DNA from: Sclerotiophoma versabilis
Lineage: Eukaryota > Ascomycota > Dothideomycetes > Pleosporales > Didymellaceae
Assembly: GCA_012274445.1 (NCBI GenBank)
Contig: JAAROD010000015.1
Location: forward strand, 3,844,001-3,908,000
DNA: 64,000 nt
Reading direction: 5' to 3'
Each line of letters begins with the position of its first letter. Positions within the stretch are counted from its first letter, which is position 1. Below are positions 34,685 through 43,439 of this stretch, piece by piece. The notes beneath the pieces are model-generated. The model was not told the origin of the DNA and made no database searches. It saw nothing but the letters and a program-made list of their open reading frames with translations. The translations under genes and the position numbers were made by a program.

Positions 34685-36741
34685 AAAAAAGTCTCCTCAT
34701 CACCGAATCCATGGATGATCTTGCTACCTTCGTGCAGCTTGCAGTTTGGGTTGAGGCAACGCTGCCAATGTAGATTGTAGCAGGAGCCGTTAATAACCAA
34801 TTGCATGCATACGATTGCTTGATGATCATCTGTGCCCGGGAAATGTAGCTCGGAACGCTTGTCCCAGAGGTGCATCTCGCACATGTCGTTCTTGCAATCG
34901 TACCATTGTCTCCTGCATGTGGTGCTAGGAGTCGGGAACCATCCCTTTCCTAGTTTTTCTGATTCATGTATGCGACAGGCGTTGTATACGCACGCTGTCC
35001 ATGATAGTTTTCCATGATTTGGATTCCGGTGGTCCAAGGCGTACTCTGGTCGTGGGTTCAGAAGCAACGCTGGCTTCCTGTCGAAGTCAGGCTCGTTCCT
35101 GCTTCGGTCGTTTTTCACTTGTCGCTCGAGCTCCCGTTGTGTGGCGTGGTTGCCAGCACTGAGTTTGTCGAAATCGTGTTTCCACCAATCCTGTTGGGAT
35201 TTACTTAGGTTGTTGACCTGTCGTTGCCCCGCGCGAGTTTGAAGTGCCATCTGTTGTAGTCTCTTGTCGATACTTTTGGTAATCCGATCACAGTTTTCTT
35301 GAAAGGTAGCGTTGCTGTCTCGGAATTCTTGACGTGCTAATTCCGCTTCTGTACGTTCGTTGAATTCACGCATGTCTGTGTCGTACCAACTTTCTTCGGT
35401 GTCGGAGGCGTAGATAATGCCTCCATCCGCTTCTTGTCTGGCAGTGTCGCGTAGTCGCTGAGACATAGTGGGCTGCTTGTGCTTGCACACTTTTAGTCCT
35501 CGTTCGTATGCCTGTCCCATCTGTGTTGATGGTCGTCCCTTCAGGTCCTGTAGATGCTTCTGCTGTTCATCCACCTCTTGGTATGGTGTAGGTGCTCGGC
35601 TTCGGACATTCCGTATGTCCTCATCGGATGGTGCGATATAATCGTCATCGGATCCGGTCTCGGGGTCTTCCATAAGACGTCCCATGTCGTCGGTGAGAAC
35701 TTCCCATTCATCACCGGCATCCGCGTCCTCGCGGGTGAGTACGTTGAGTTGTCGAACCACCTTGTTCTTGGATCGACAGTCCTTGGCATAGTGGCCTTGC
35801 TTGCCACATCCGTAACAAGTCACACCGGACTTGTTCTTCCTATCACTACCCTTGTTTTTCTGATTCCATCGCGGTTCTGGTCCCTTGTTGATGTTGGACA
35901 GGTCCATGGCCTCTGGTCCGTAGTAACCGCTGCTAGTGCTGTTGTGCACCCGGCGTCCAGTGTTTGGCTGGTAGCGATTTCCTCCGCGGGTTCCTCGGTT
36001 GAGGTTGTTGCGCCATGGATTGCGTGGGGGTGGGCGCGTAGTGTGGGATGCCGCTCGCGCACGTGGGTCCTCCCGCAGTTCCTGTTGTAGTTCATACAGC
36101 TTGACATCAATGTCAATTGCCGTATTGACCAGGGAGTCAAAGTCGTCGGTAGACGCGGCGGTCCGCATCAGTTCCTCCTTGACTCGCGGTTTCAATCCTT
36201 GTCGGAACATCGTTGTCAACGCGGTGTCGTCCCAGCCGGTGTACGTGGCTAGCTGCTGAAACTTGGCAGCATAGTCGGCGGCTGACGTGGTTTGCTTAAT
36301 GCGTTGGATGTCGCGACGTGCGATGGTTGGTTCGTTGTGTACTCCAAATACTCGGCGTATCTGTTCCTTGAACAGGTCGAAGTCTTCGATCCATGCGTCG
36401 ATGTCGGTGGACGTTCCTTCTCCATGGTAACGCTGGATAAAGGGTTTGATCCACGTGAACGCGCGGTCCTTCATGAACGTGGAGACAAGCGTCACACGTT
36501 TCTCCTCAGGGATGCGTTCTCCCTGGAACATGAAGAAGAGGTCGAACTTGATAAGCCAGTCTTCCAGTTTCTCACGAGTACCATCGAAGGTCTCGGGCTT
36601 AGCTACTGGGTATACACTCGTGGACGTAGAGGCTGTCGTGTCTCCGTTCGATCCTTCGTCCATATCGAGGTCGTCGTCGACGCGGTTGCGTGACGCGTTG
36701 GAGTTGCTAGGGGTAGCACGGGATCCTGAGGTAGTACTCAT
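34600..36741 (-). CDS. Gag (713 aa) with zinc knuckle and C-terminal C4C2H repeats
   Basis: This is the structural protein of the virus-like particle. The ATG at 36741 lies only 18 bp after the 5' LTR. Residues about 45-230 are the Ty3-type retrotransposon Gag domain (capsid-like, with W62, F72 and W97 region). A basic RG-rich linker (about 236-265) precedes a CCHC zinc knuckle C309-x2-C312-x4-H317-x4-C322. After an acidic and coiled region (about 340-550), three further motifs follow: W581-x2-C584-x4-C589-x2-H592, W613-x2-C616-x4-C621-x2-H624 and W659-x2-C662-x4-C667-x2-H670. They look like a second, repeated metal-binding module that ordinary Ty3 Gags lack. The stop is directly followed by ATG in another frame, but pol is reached by the upstream slip site. 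Confidence 0.92.
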   Translation of the reverse strand: MSTTSGSRATPSNSNASRNRVDDDLDMDEGSNGDTTASTSTSVYPVAKPETFDGTREKLEDWLIKFDLFFMFQGERIPEEKRVTLVSTFMKDRAFTWIKPFIQRYHGEGTSTDIDAWIEDFDLFKEQIRRVFGVHNEPTIARRDIQRIKQTTSAADYAAKFQQLATYTGWDDTALTTMFRQGLKPRVKEELMRTAASTDDFDSLVNTAIDIDVKLYELQQELREDPRARAASHTTRPPPRNPWRNNLNRGTRGGNRYQPNTGRRVHNSTSSGYYGPEAMDLSNINKGPEPRWNQKNKGSDRKNKSGVTCYGCGKQGHYAKDCRSKNKVVRQLNVLTREDADAGDEWEVLTDDMGRLMEDPETGSDDDYIAPSDEDIRNVRSRAPTPYQEVDEQQKHLQDLKGRPSTQMGQAYERGLKVCKHKQPTMSQRLRDTARQEADGGIIYASDTEESWYDTDMREFNERTEAELARQEFRDSNATFQENCDRITKSIDKRLQQMALQTRAGQRQVNNLSKSQQDWWKHDFDKLSAGNHATQRELERQVKNDRSRNEPDFDRKPALLLNPRPEYALDHRNPNHGKLSWTACVYNACRIHESEKLGKGWFPTPSTTCRRQWYDCKNDMCEMHLWDKRSELHFPGTDDHQAIVCMQLVINGSCYNLHWQRCLNPNCKLHEGSKIIHGFGDEETFLGKRQKSVPPSDPLTLSGTARSSDCPSS
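34684..34690 (-). promoter_or_regulatory. -1 frameshift slippery heptamer TTTTTTA
   Basis: In the gag frame the codons are TTT TTA, so a one-base backward slip keeps pairing and enters the pol frame, which is open from this point. It lies 27 codons before the gag stop. Downstream GAGCGATCCC can pair with GGGA and TCGCTC to form a bulged stem, starting about 26 nt after the heptamer. The heptamer is also present in the RIPped copy Y (61831-61837). Confidence 0.8.
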
Positions 36742-36759
36742 CTTTGGGGGTGTTCAAAG
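36742..36759 (-). promoter_or_regulatory. Leader with probable self-priming site (PBS)
   Basis: The whole leader between the 5' LTR and gag is CTTTGAACACCCCCAAAG. It has no TGG and no match to a tRNA 3' end. Eight bases, TTGAACAC, are complementary to GTGTTCAA inside the LTR (36968-36975), which lies where the transcript is expected to start. This is the arrangement of self-primed Tf1/sushi-type elements. It is inference from sequence and spacing. Confidence 0.55.
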
Positions 36760-37003
36760 TGTTGAAGTTGTACTTTCAAGCAAAGCTCGTAAGCACTATT
36801 CGTATTGGTTCTCAGGGATGAGCGCTGGTACAGGAAGGTCCGTAAGGGTTGGGGTTATTGCCTAGTGAAACACCGTGGCAATAGAGGGTAACAATGAGTA
36901 GTATAGAGTAGACTATCTAGCTCGAGAGTTGGGGTCGAGATTCCAAAGACAAACTTGATTGACTAAGTTGAACACGAACCATAAGGGTTGTGTTCCTACT
37001 GAC

Positions 37004-37009
37004 TATATA
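37004..37009 (-). promoter_or_regulatory. TATA box of the 5' LTR
   Basis: GTATATAG on the element strand, with its first T of TATATA 34 bp upstream of the GTGTTCAA proposed as transcript start. This spacing is normal for a TATA-driven RNA polymerase II start. Confidence 0.6.
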
Positions 37010-37024
37010 CTTGCTATGGGGTAA

Positions 37025-37155
37025 TGCTCGTTGACGAGCGACTAGGGTCAGTCCAATGAAATACATAGCGTTGCTCGTTGACGAGCGATAACATACGATG
37101 CTCGTTGACGAGCAAGTCACGTGTGTCATGCTCGTTGACGAGCATGTCACGTGAC
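37025..37155. promoter_or_regulatory. U3 palindrome array (5' LTR)
   Basis: Same four TGCTCGTTGACGAGC palindromes (37025, 37072, 37099, 37129) and two CACGTG sites (37116-37123, 37146-37155) as in the 3' LTR. All lie upstream of the TATA box on the sense strand. Confidence 0.6.
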
Positions 37156-37258
37156 CGTACAAAGGGAGATCCTTCCTGACTCCGCCCCTGGTTCATGGGT
37201 GAGGGCTGTGGTTGGCTACTTAATCACTGTGCCGCTTCGTCCGCACAGGATCGTAACA

Positions 37259-38918
37259 AAAGTATACTAAGCTATTAATATACTAGATAACCTTTATAAG
37301 GTAATTCTATACCTAACTTATAAGGTTTAGATAATAATTAGAAGAGAGTAATTATTAAGTATATACTTAAGCTAGACGTATAAGAATTTAGCCTCTAGCT
37401 AGTAAATATAGCTGCTATAGCTAATTTTCTGCGTACTAAGTATAATCTAGGCTCTATTAGTATAAACTAGCCTAGTACGTTTATTAAGTATTAACTAGAG
37501 CTTAAAGTAAAGTTTAATTATAAGTATAACTATAAGTAAGCTTTCTATAAGAATTTAGAGGTTATATAGAGCTAGTTTAGCCTAGTAGCTAATATTAAAG
37601 CTAAGTATAGTATCTAGAATAATAATACCTATAACTTTAATAAGACAGGCTTTATAATAGGCTAGATCTTCTTAGAAGTAGTTATTATAGCTTTAGAAAG
37701 ATAAGAAAGGCTAAATATAGTCTAGTAAGGTAACTAGAAGTAAATAATAGTTATATAAAGTATTAATATAAAAAAATAAGCTATTCTACTCTTTATTATC
37801 TTTAAAGTATACTACTATCTTTTTAGCTAGAATAAGGAGAAAAACCTACTCAAGAATTAGGTTATTAGAGTTTCTAGTAATAGCTAGACTACTAATAACC
37901 TTAGTCTTAAGTAGTTAAAGTACTTTAATATATATATAAAAAAGTATACTATTAGTACCTACTAACTACTAGTTATTAATAGCTATAAGAGCTATAACTT
38001 ACTTAAATTCTAGTAATACTATAAGAATAATAAGGTTATTACTATATATATACCTTCTTACTTATTATACCTTCTATAGCTACTTAATATAGGTTATTAT
38101 ACCTTTTTAAAGAAAGTATATAGGCACTAAGCTAAAATACTTATATATAACTAGATTACTTACTTTATAAATACTAAGTTTCTTCTGTACTTTAAAGTAG
38201 CCTATAATATAGTATTTACTTCTAGTAATATCTAAGAAAAGTTCTAAAGTACTAGATTAGTTTTCTTTAACCTAGAATAGGTTATTCTAACTCTTAGTAT
38301 AAAGCTGTAGACTCTATTACTACTACTTTCTACTAATAGTAAGCTCTAGTAGTTATAAACCTCTAGTAATACTCTAGAATTTAGGTTATAATTAACTCTA
38401 ATTTAAGAGAAGTATAAGAAGTAGTAGAGTAGCTTACTAAACTCTATTCTAAGTATGCTTAAGCACTATATAAAGAGAGAAGTAATTTTATTCTATAAGC
38501 TAGTTTTAGCCTAATAGAAGATTAGTAAGCTTTAAGTAGCTAATAAAGCTACTATATAATAAAAATTATATAAAAGAAAGTAGGTTTAGAAGAAAGAGAC
38601 CTTAATAGTTAGAAATAGGTAGTAACTAGTAGCTCTAAAGAAGTTTAGAGTATATAGTAATAAAAAGAAGCTAAAGAAGTAGGTATATACTTAAGAGAGT
38701 AAGCTAACCTAAAGGCGCTATAGAAGGTATAATTAGACTAGCTATAATATATAAATATATAAGATTAATATAGAAGTAGTTTTTAAATAATATTATATAC
38801 TATAGTCTGCTATAGAGTACTAAAGTATAGTATTTTAGGCTGTAATAGGTTAGGTTTTAGTAAAAGCTTAGTAAAAGTAGCTTACTTACCTATTAGCTTA
38901 CTTACTTATAGAGTATAT
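37259..38918 (+). pseudogene. Pogo/Fot1-type transposase relic, copy A (5'-truncated)
   Basis: RIPped + strand transposase of the pogo (Tc1/mariner superfamily) type. At 37636-37656 it reads F-N-K-T-G-F-x-x-G where the family has the first catalytic Asp (F-D-E-T-G-F); both acidic residues are lost by G-to-A changes. Its right terminal inverted repeat ends at 38918, followed by TA. Compared with copy B it lacks the 5' end: its left end coincides exactly with the end of the intact retrotransposon's LTR. The missing 5' part is not found left of 30261. Confidence 0.75.
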
Positions 38919-39036
38919 TACTTATTTTAATATAAAATTATATAAAAAGAATTTACCTATACTATTATATAATAAACTTTAATATAATAATTTACTTTAG
39001 AAAAAGTACTAGTATTATATTAGTAAAGTTTTTAGT

Positions 39037-39192
39037 TATTAAAGTTATACTTTAAGTAAAGCTTATAAGTAATATTTTATTAGTTTTTAGAAATAAGTAT
39101 AGATATAATAAAGTCTATAAGAGGTTAGGTTTTTATATAGTAAAATACTATTATAATAGAAAGTAATAATAAGTAGTATTAAGTAGACTATC
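39037..39192 (-). repeat. RIPped LTR fragment (chromovirus family)
   Basis: Aligns to the first 150 bp or so of the window-strand LTR (TGTTGAAGTTGTAC... now TATTAAAGTTATAC...). It is truncated where an oppositely oriented LTR begins. Confidence 0.6.
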
Positions 39193-39316
39193 TATTATAA
39201 TTCTATATAAATAAAGTAGTATAGTAATTAAGTAGCTAACTAGAGCTTTTATCTAAGAGCTAAAAGTAAAGTTAAGAAGAATTTCTCTTTATATAGTTAC
39301 GTAATATACTTATTAT
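39193..39316 (+). repeat. RIPped LTR fragment, opposite orientation
   Basis: Starts TATTATAATTCTATATAAAT, the RIPped form of TGTTACGATCCTGTGCGG, and runs through the first 120 bp of U3 until the variant LTR at 39317. Confidence 0.6.
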
Positions 39317-39820
39317 TATAAACCTTAAGAGGTAGTATAGTAGAAGATAAGAGAAGAAAGAATTAATAATACTTAGAGATAACTTAATAGTCTTTAAGAA
39401 GGTTAGTAATACAGAAACTAATAATATAAAACCTTACCTATTCTAATCTCTTAGTAGAACGCTATAATAGAATATATTATATATATTCTAGAGAATTCTA
39501 TAATATTCTATAATATACTAGATTATAATAACTCTAGAATATTAGAACCTATATAGAATATTTATTAGTATATAGTAAGTAGAAACATAACTCTTATAGT
39601 TTATATTTAACTTAGTTAATTAAGTTTATCTTTAGAATCTTAACCTCTTAACTCTTAAGCTAGATAGTCTACTCTATACTACTTATTATTACCTTCTATT
39701 ATTATAGTATTTTACTAGGTAATAACTCTAACTCTTATAGACCTTTTTATACTAGTGCTTATTTCTAAGAACTAATATAAATAGTACTTATAAGCTCTGC
39801 TTAAAAGTATAACTTTATTA
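39317..39820 (+). repeat. LTR subtype B (different U3), solo
   Basis: The 3' half (TATA box, R and U5; from about 39570 on) matches the chromovirus LTR, but the U3 has a different sequence starting TATAAACCTTAAGAGGTAG. The same subtype forms the 5' LTR of copy Y at 58779-59281. I find no internal region attached here, so it is probably a solo LTR. Heavily RIPped. Confidence 0.65.
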
Positions 39821-40573
39821 TAGCCTAGTAGATAAGAAAAGGTATAAGAAAGCTTCTATTAGTATAGATATATATAAGTATAGTAATCTACTTATAATTA
39901 CTATTTTATATATACTTTATAGACTCTTTAGCTTTATATAAATATTAAGAAAAGATTTACTTTATTTATAAGAGTATACTAATTAAGAAGCTCTTTTTAT
40001 CTATATTATAGATATAGTAACTCTTAATACTATACTTTATAATTTTATACTTTAATAAGTTAAAGTAGTACTTATACTTATTATAAGAGTTAGTATTAAA
40101 GTACTATATATTAATACTAGAGGTCTATTATAAGATAAGGTTAATATAGTAGTAGGTAATAAAGTATTTAGCCTAGCACTTTTCTATATATCTCTATATA
40201 ATCTCTAATATAAAGTTATATATTACTTCTCTTATAAAAAGTAGCCTATATTAAGTAAGCTTATTTATATACTTAATAAGTACTTACTCTTATTATTAAC
40301 TAAGGTATTATTATTATGCGTACCTATCTACCTAACTACTATATTTACTATAGTACTTATATAATAAAGTTAACTAATTAATACTATACTTTTTTATAAC
40401 TATAGTATAGTAGTAATTTTATCTAGGCTTTAAAGAACCTAGCTTTTTAGAAGTATTATCTAATTTAGTTATAGTAATTAGTTATTACGTCTTTAAAATT
40501 AGTATTAAATATTTATTTTAGTAGAAATTATATATAAGCTAATACTATATATAAGCTAATAAAATATATTATT
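39821..40573. other. Saturated RIP, nothing recognised
   Basis: AT-rich DNA with all RIP marks and no assignable relic. Confidence 0.6.
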
Positions 40574-41040
40574 AATACTATTTATATTAGTTCTTAGAGA
40601 TAAGTATAGGTATAGAAGAATCTATAAAAGAGTAAGCTATTACCTAGTAAAATACATTAATAATATAGAGTAATAATAAGTAGTATAGAGTAGACTATCT
40701 AGCTTAAGAGCTAGGTTAAGATTCTAAAGAAAAACTTAATTAACTAAGTTAAACATAATACTATAAGAGTAGTATTCCTACATGCTATATACTTACTAGA
40801 AGATAGTACTTATTAATAAGTAACTAGAGTTAGTCTAATAAAATATATAGTGTTGCTTATTAATAAGTAATAGCATATAATACTTGTTAATAAGTAAGTT
40901 ATGTGTGTAATGCTTATTAACAAGAATGTCACGTGACCGTACAAAGGAGATCCTTTTCTGACTCCGCCCCTGGTTCCTAGGTAAGGGCTCTGGTTGGCTA
41001 CTTAATTACTGTGCCGCTTCATCCGCACAGCATCGTAACA
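40574..41040 (-). repeat. LTR copy with RIP on one side only
   Basis: About 467 bp of the chromovirus LTR, lacking its first 30 bp or so and ending ATCGTAACA at 41040. The left part is RIPped like its flank, but from about 40915 to 41040 it keeps CpG, CpA and TpG and differs little from the intact LTR. The switch lies inside the repeat, at the edge of the GC-normal island. Confidence 0.8.
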
Positions 41041-41990
41041 GTTAGCAACAAGGGCAGATGCTGGGTTAACAGAGGCAGAAGGATCGTAACACTTCCCTCT
41101 ATTATATTTTAAGGCTATCCCTAGTTATACATCTCGGGATCACAGCCCACGAAAATCCGGAAGCTTTGGTAGAGCAACCTGGTGCTGTTTTCTCTAGTTG
41201 TGTTTTGCCTTCTGTTTTGTTGAAAAACACAGATTTGCATGGCTGCCTGCCAGCTGACACTTACTATAATAGGGGCACTGCATAGTAGCTTATGGCTAAC
41301 TCTTATCATCGCTCACCAAAATGGAATGACGGTCAATGAAACGAAACAGCCCCTTCCGTCTCGGATATGCAAACTTCCGGTTTGCCTCCATTTTGACGCA
41401 GATTTGGGCTTGCGAAACTGACAAAACGGCAAAACCAAACAGGCTCTTTATCTAAGAGCTTTGCAACCCTAATTGCACCAATAGGTAGAGAAATTCTCCT
41501 GTTTTACAAAGACTGTGTTGTTATTGTGCGAAGATGGTGCTGGCCTGTACGGGCCGATTGCGGAACTGCGAGGATGCCTCATTTGCTCTTACGGATTCAG
41601 TATATTCATGGAGTTACCTCTTTATTCTACTATGACTTAGGCCGCGGTATCTGTGTCTATGATATGATAGTCAACGCCTTACAGCCACAATAAAGGTAGT
41701 AGAAAGGGCGATTGTGTGATTGGGCGGTTAGTAGGATGGCCGCAGCTGAGGGCTTGGTATTGCGTTGCTAAATTAGTTATTTCCGAATTTTGCCGATTGT
41801 TTATGCTTACGAATCCATGGAACAGCTCGGAAGCACTAGAGACCCTGTGGCGTATTGTTAATCAGGAAAGAGATCAAGCTACAGTAATCATCTTACATAC
41901 CTAGTTGTAAATTATGCAGCAGCTCATATGCAACCAGAATTACTAATTAATACTAAACTAGAACACAAAAGAGGGGTAGTAATATAAATT
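41041..41990. other. GC-normal DNA, no gene supported
   Basis: Normal base composition. A second LTR-like end (GGATCGTAACAC) occurs at 41082-41093, perhaps from another element. The short open frames here have no start context, introns or family features that support a gene. Confidence 0.45.
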
Positions 41991-41997
41991 CGTGATC

Positions 41998-42006
41998 TAT
42001 AAAAAA
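41998..42006 (+). promoter_or_regulatory. TATA box of the 42085 gene
   Basis: TATAAAAAA, 87 bp upstream of the ATG at 42085, followed by a CT-containing leader (TCTCAAACTCTCTTACTTAC). Confidence 0.55.
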
Positions 42007-42084
42007 GAGCCTTCGCGTTGGAATAGACATTTCTTTAATCTCAAACTCTCTTACTTACTCGACAAGTTTTACAAGATACCTAAA

Positions 42085-42474
42085 ATGTTTCTCTCATCTA
42101 TCTTTGTCGTTGTGACTGCCCTGGTGCTTACTTCTACTTCGTCTCCAACTGCTCCACCTCTGCACGCAAGTGGTTTCCATTACGTGGGCGAGGCTCATTT
42201 TTACGATCCTACTTATATAGAGAGTGGAGTTTGCTTTCCAAACAGTTACACTGGGCAATATGAATGCAGTTATGACCTGGAAGGTGTTGTAAGTGGCTGT
42301 GTTTCTCCTAACTAATAAACATAAGACAGGATGAAACATTAAGATCAAAAGGATTAAAAACTGATTTTATTTATTTAGGGTGTAGTTTGCGCTACGGGAT
42401 CGTGCGAAGGGCGCAGCGGCTCTGATTTCCCCTGCAGCGGGCCTGTAGATGCTATTGTGTGCCCACCAGAATAA
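42085..42474 (+). CDS. Small secreted cysteine-rich protein 1 (99 aa, one intron)
   Basis: Exon 1 is 42085-42288 (68 codons), the intron 42289-42378 (90 bp; GTAAGT donor, CCTAACTAAT branch site, TTATTTAG acceptor) and exon 2 42379-42474. Without splicing the frame stops at once inside the intron; with splicing it continues to TAA. The protein starts with a signal peptide (MFLSSIFVVVTALVL then small residues to about 20). It has six cysteines (50, 61, 72, 77, 87, 96), enough for three disulphides. I do not recognise a family. Size, secretion signal, cysteines and position in an island inside RIPped DNA fit a candidate effector or other secreted protein (inference). Confidence 0.7.
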
Positions 42475-42710
42475 ATCCACAAATACACAGGAATAAACTG
42501 TTAGACATGTTATAGTAGGACTAGCGGTGTCTGCGATGCATCAGCACAAATGCTTAAAACGCGATTTGTTACTTATACAACAGCTATCTAGCCTCCGTTA
42601 CATTGTTTAGTAAATGTTAAACTATGCACCCAATAGCTGTTAATTAAGCCAGAGGCTCCAGCTCCAGCCGGAAGCCAGCTCTAGATAAGTCAAGAGGACT
42701 GTATATATAC

Positions 42711-42860
42711 TGTTGAAGTCGTACTTTAAGCAAAGCTTGAAAGCACAATTCTATTAGTTCTTGGAGATTGGTAGGCCCTAAGGCCGGAGTTGTTAAAGGA
42801 GAAGGTTACAACACAGGACAATAAGATATAGGCAGCCACAGGGTCAATTAATAGACTGTA
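42711..42860 (-). repeat. Diverged LTR fragment, not RIPped
   Basis: TGTTGAAGTCGTACTTTAAG followed by CAAAGCTTGAAAGCAC aligns with the window-strand start of the chromovirus LTR, but it diverges by non-RIP changes and loses similarity after about 150 bp. It may belong to a sister family. Confidence 0.5.
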
Positions 42861-43439
42861 GAATATTCGCTACCGAATAGCCAACAGACTAGAGGGGACT
42901 GTATATAGTAAGATTACCCTGCCTAAGGTGCCTTCTAGTTACTCCGAGGTAGAGAGCCTAAGGAGCCTAACAGGCTAATTATATTTTAGCAGCCTAGTAG
43001 TTTCTAGCTTTAAGAACTTTATATTCTATCTAAAACCTTTGACCTTAATAGCTTAGGTAGTATAAGTAGCTTTATTTTTCTTATAAGAGAGTAATTTAAT
43101 ATGGGCACTTGCAAGAATAGGGCTATTCATCCATCCACACACAATAGATAGTATTTCAAGATATCTTAGTAGAGTACTCTATAGACCTATGCGATGATAA
43201 TCTCTTATACATACCTATGTGGCCGAACAAGTTTGCGGCCACGTAAGTTGGCGGCAGTTAGGAAGCCTGGTGCAGCCATAGTAACTGACTTCCCAGCTTT
43301 TGCACCTATAGCACCCCAATTCTGCTTCTTCCTTGGTGCTGCTTTCTTTCAAGTCTTTAGCTTGCCTCTTTGGAATAATTGTACAGCTTTTCAAGTGTTG
43401 TTAGCTTGTTTTTGACGCTCTCTCCCTGGCTTGCGTGCC
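42861..43439. other. Mixed DNA, no gene supported
   Basis: About 42900-43110 is AT-shifted and looks mildly RIPped; the rest is normal. Nothing recognised. Confidence 0.4.

Larger units (their letters stand above)
30261..37258 (-). mobile_element. Intact Ty3/gypsy chromovirus (LTR retrotransposon)
   Basis: A complete 6998-bp element in minus orientation: 5' LTR (36760-37258), an 18-bp leader, gag, pol in the -1 frame, an antisense ORF, a polypurine tract and 3' LTR (30261-30759). The two LTRs look identical base for base over 499 bp, the long frames have no stops, and GC content and CpG use are normal. It is therefore young and not RIPped although it lies among heavily RIPped relatives. The C-terminal chromodomain places it in the chromoviruses. 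No matching target-site duplication is visible (ATAG at the left, AAAG at the right), and the right flank is a truncated pogo relic while the left flank is not. Confidence 0.95.
36760..37258 (-). repeat. 5' LTR (499 bp)
   Basis: TG...CA termini and, as far as I can read, identity to the 3' LTR. On the element strand U3 runs from 37258 to about 36976 and contains the palindrome array; a TATA box is at 37004-37009; R/U5 would run from 36975 to 36760. Confidence 0.95.

Noticed and set aside
36742..36759. tRNA-primed primer binding site
   Set aside because: No TGG and no match to a tRNA 3' end that I can see; self-complementarity to the LTR explains it better.
31821..36865. Many open frames overlapping gag and pol on both strands
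   Set aside because: They are in other frames of strongly supported gag/pol domains and lack features of their own. Only the 30862-31362 antisense frame lies largely outside pol and is supported by a RIPped copy of the same length.
41992..42084. N-terminal extension of secreted protein 1
   Set aside because: The upstream part of the open frame starts with GTG and overlaps the TATA box; the ATG at 42085 begins a clear signal peptide.
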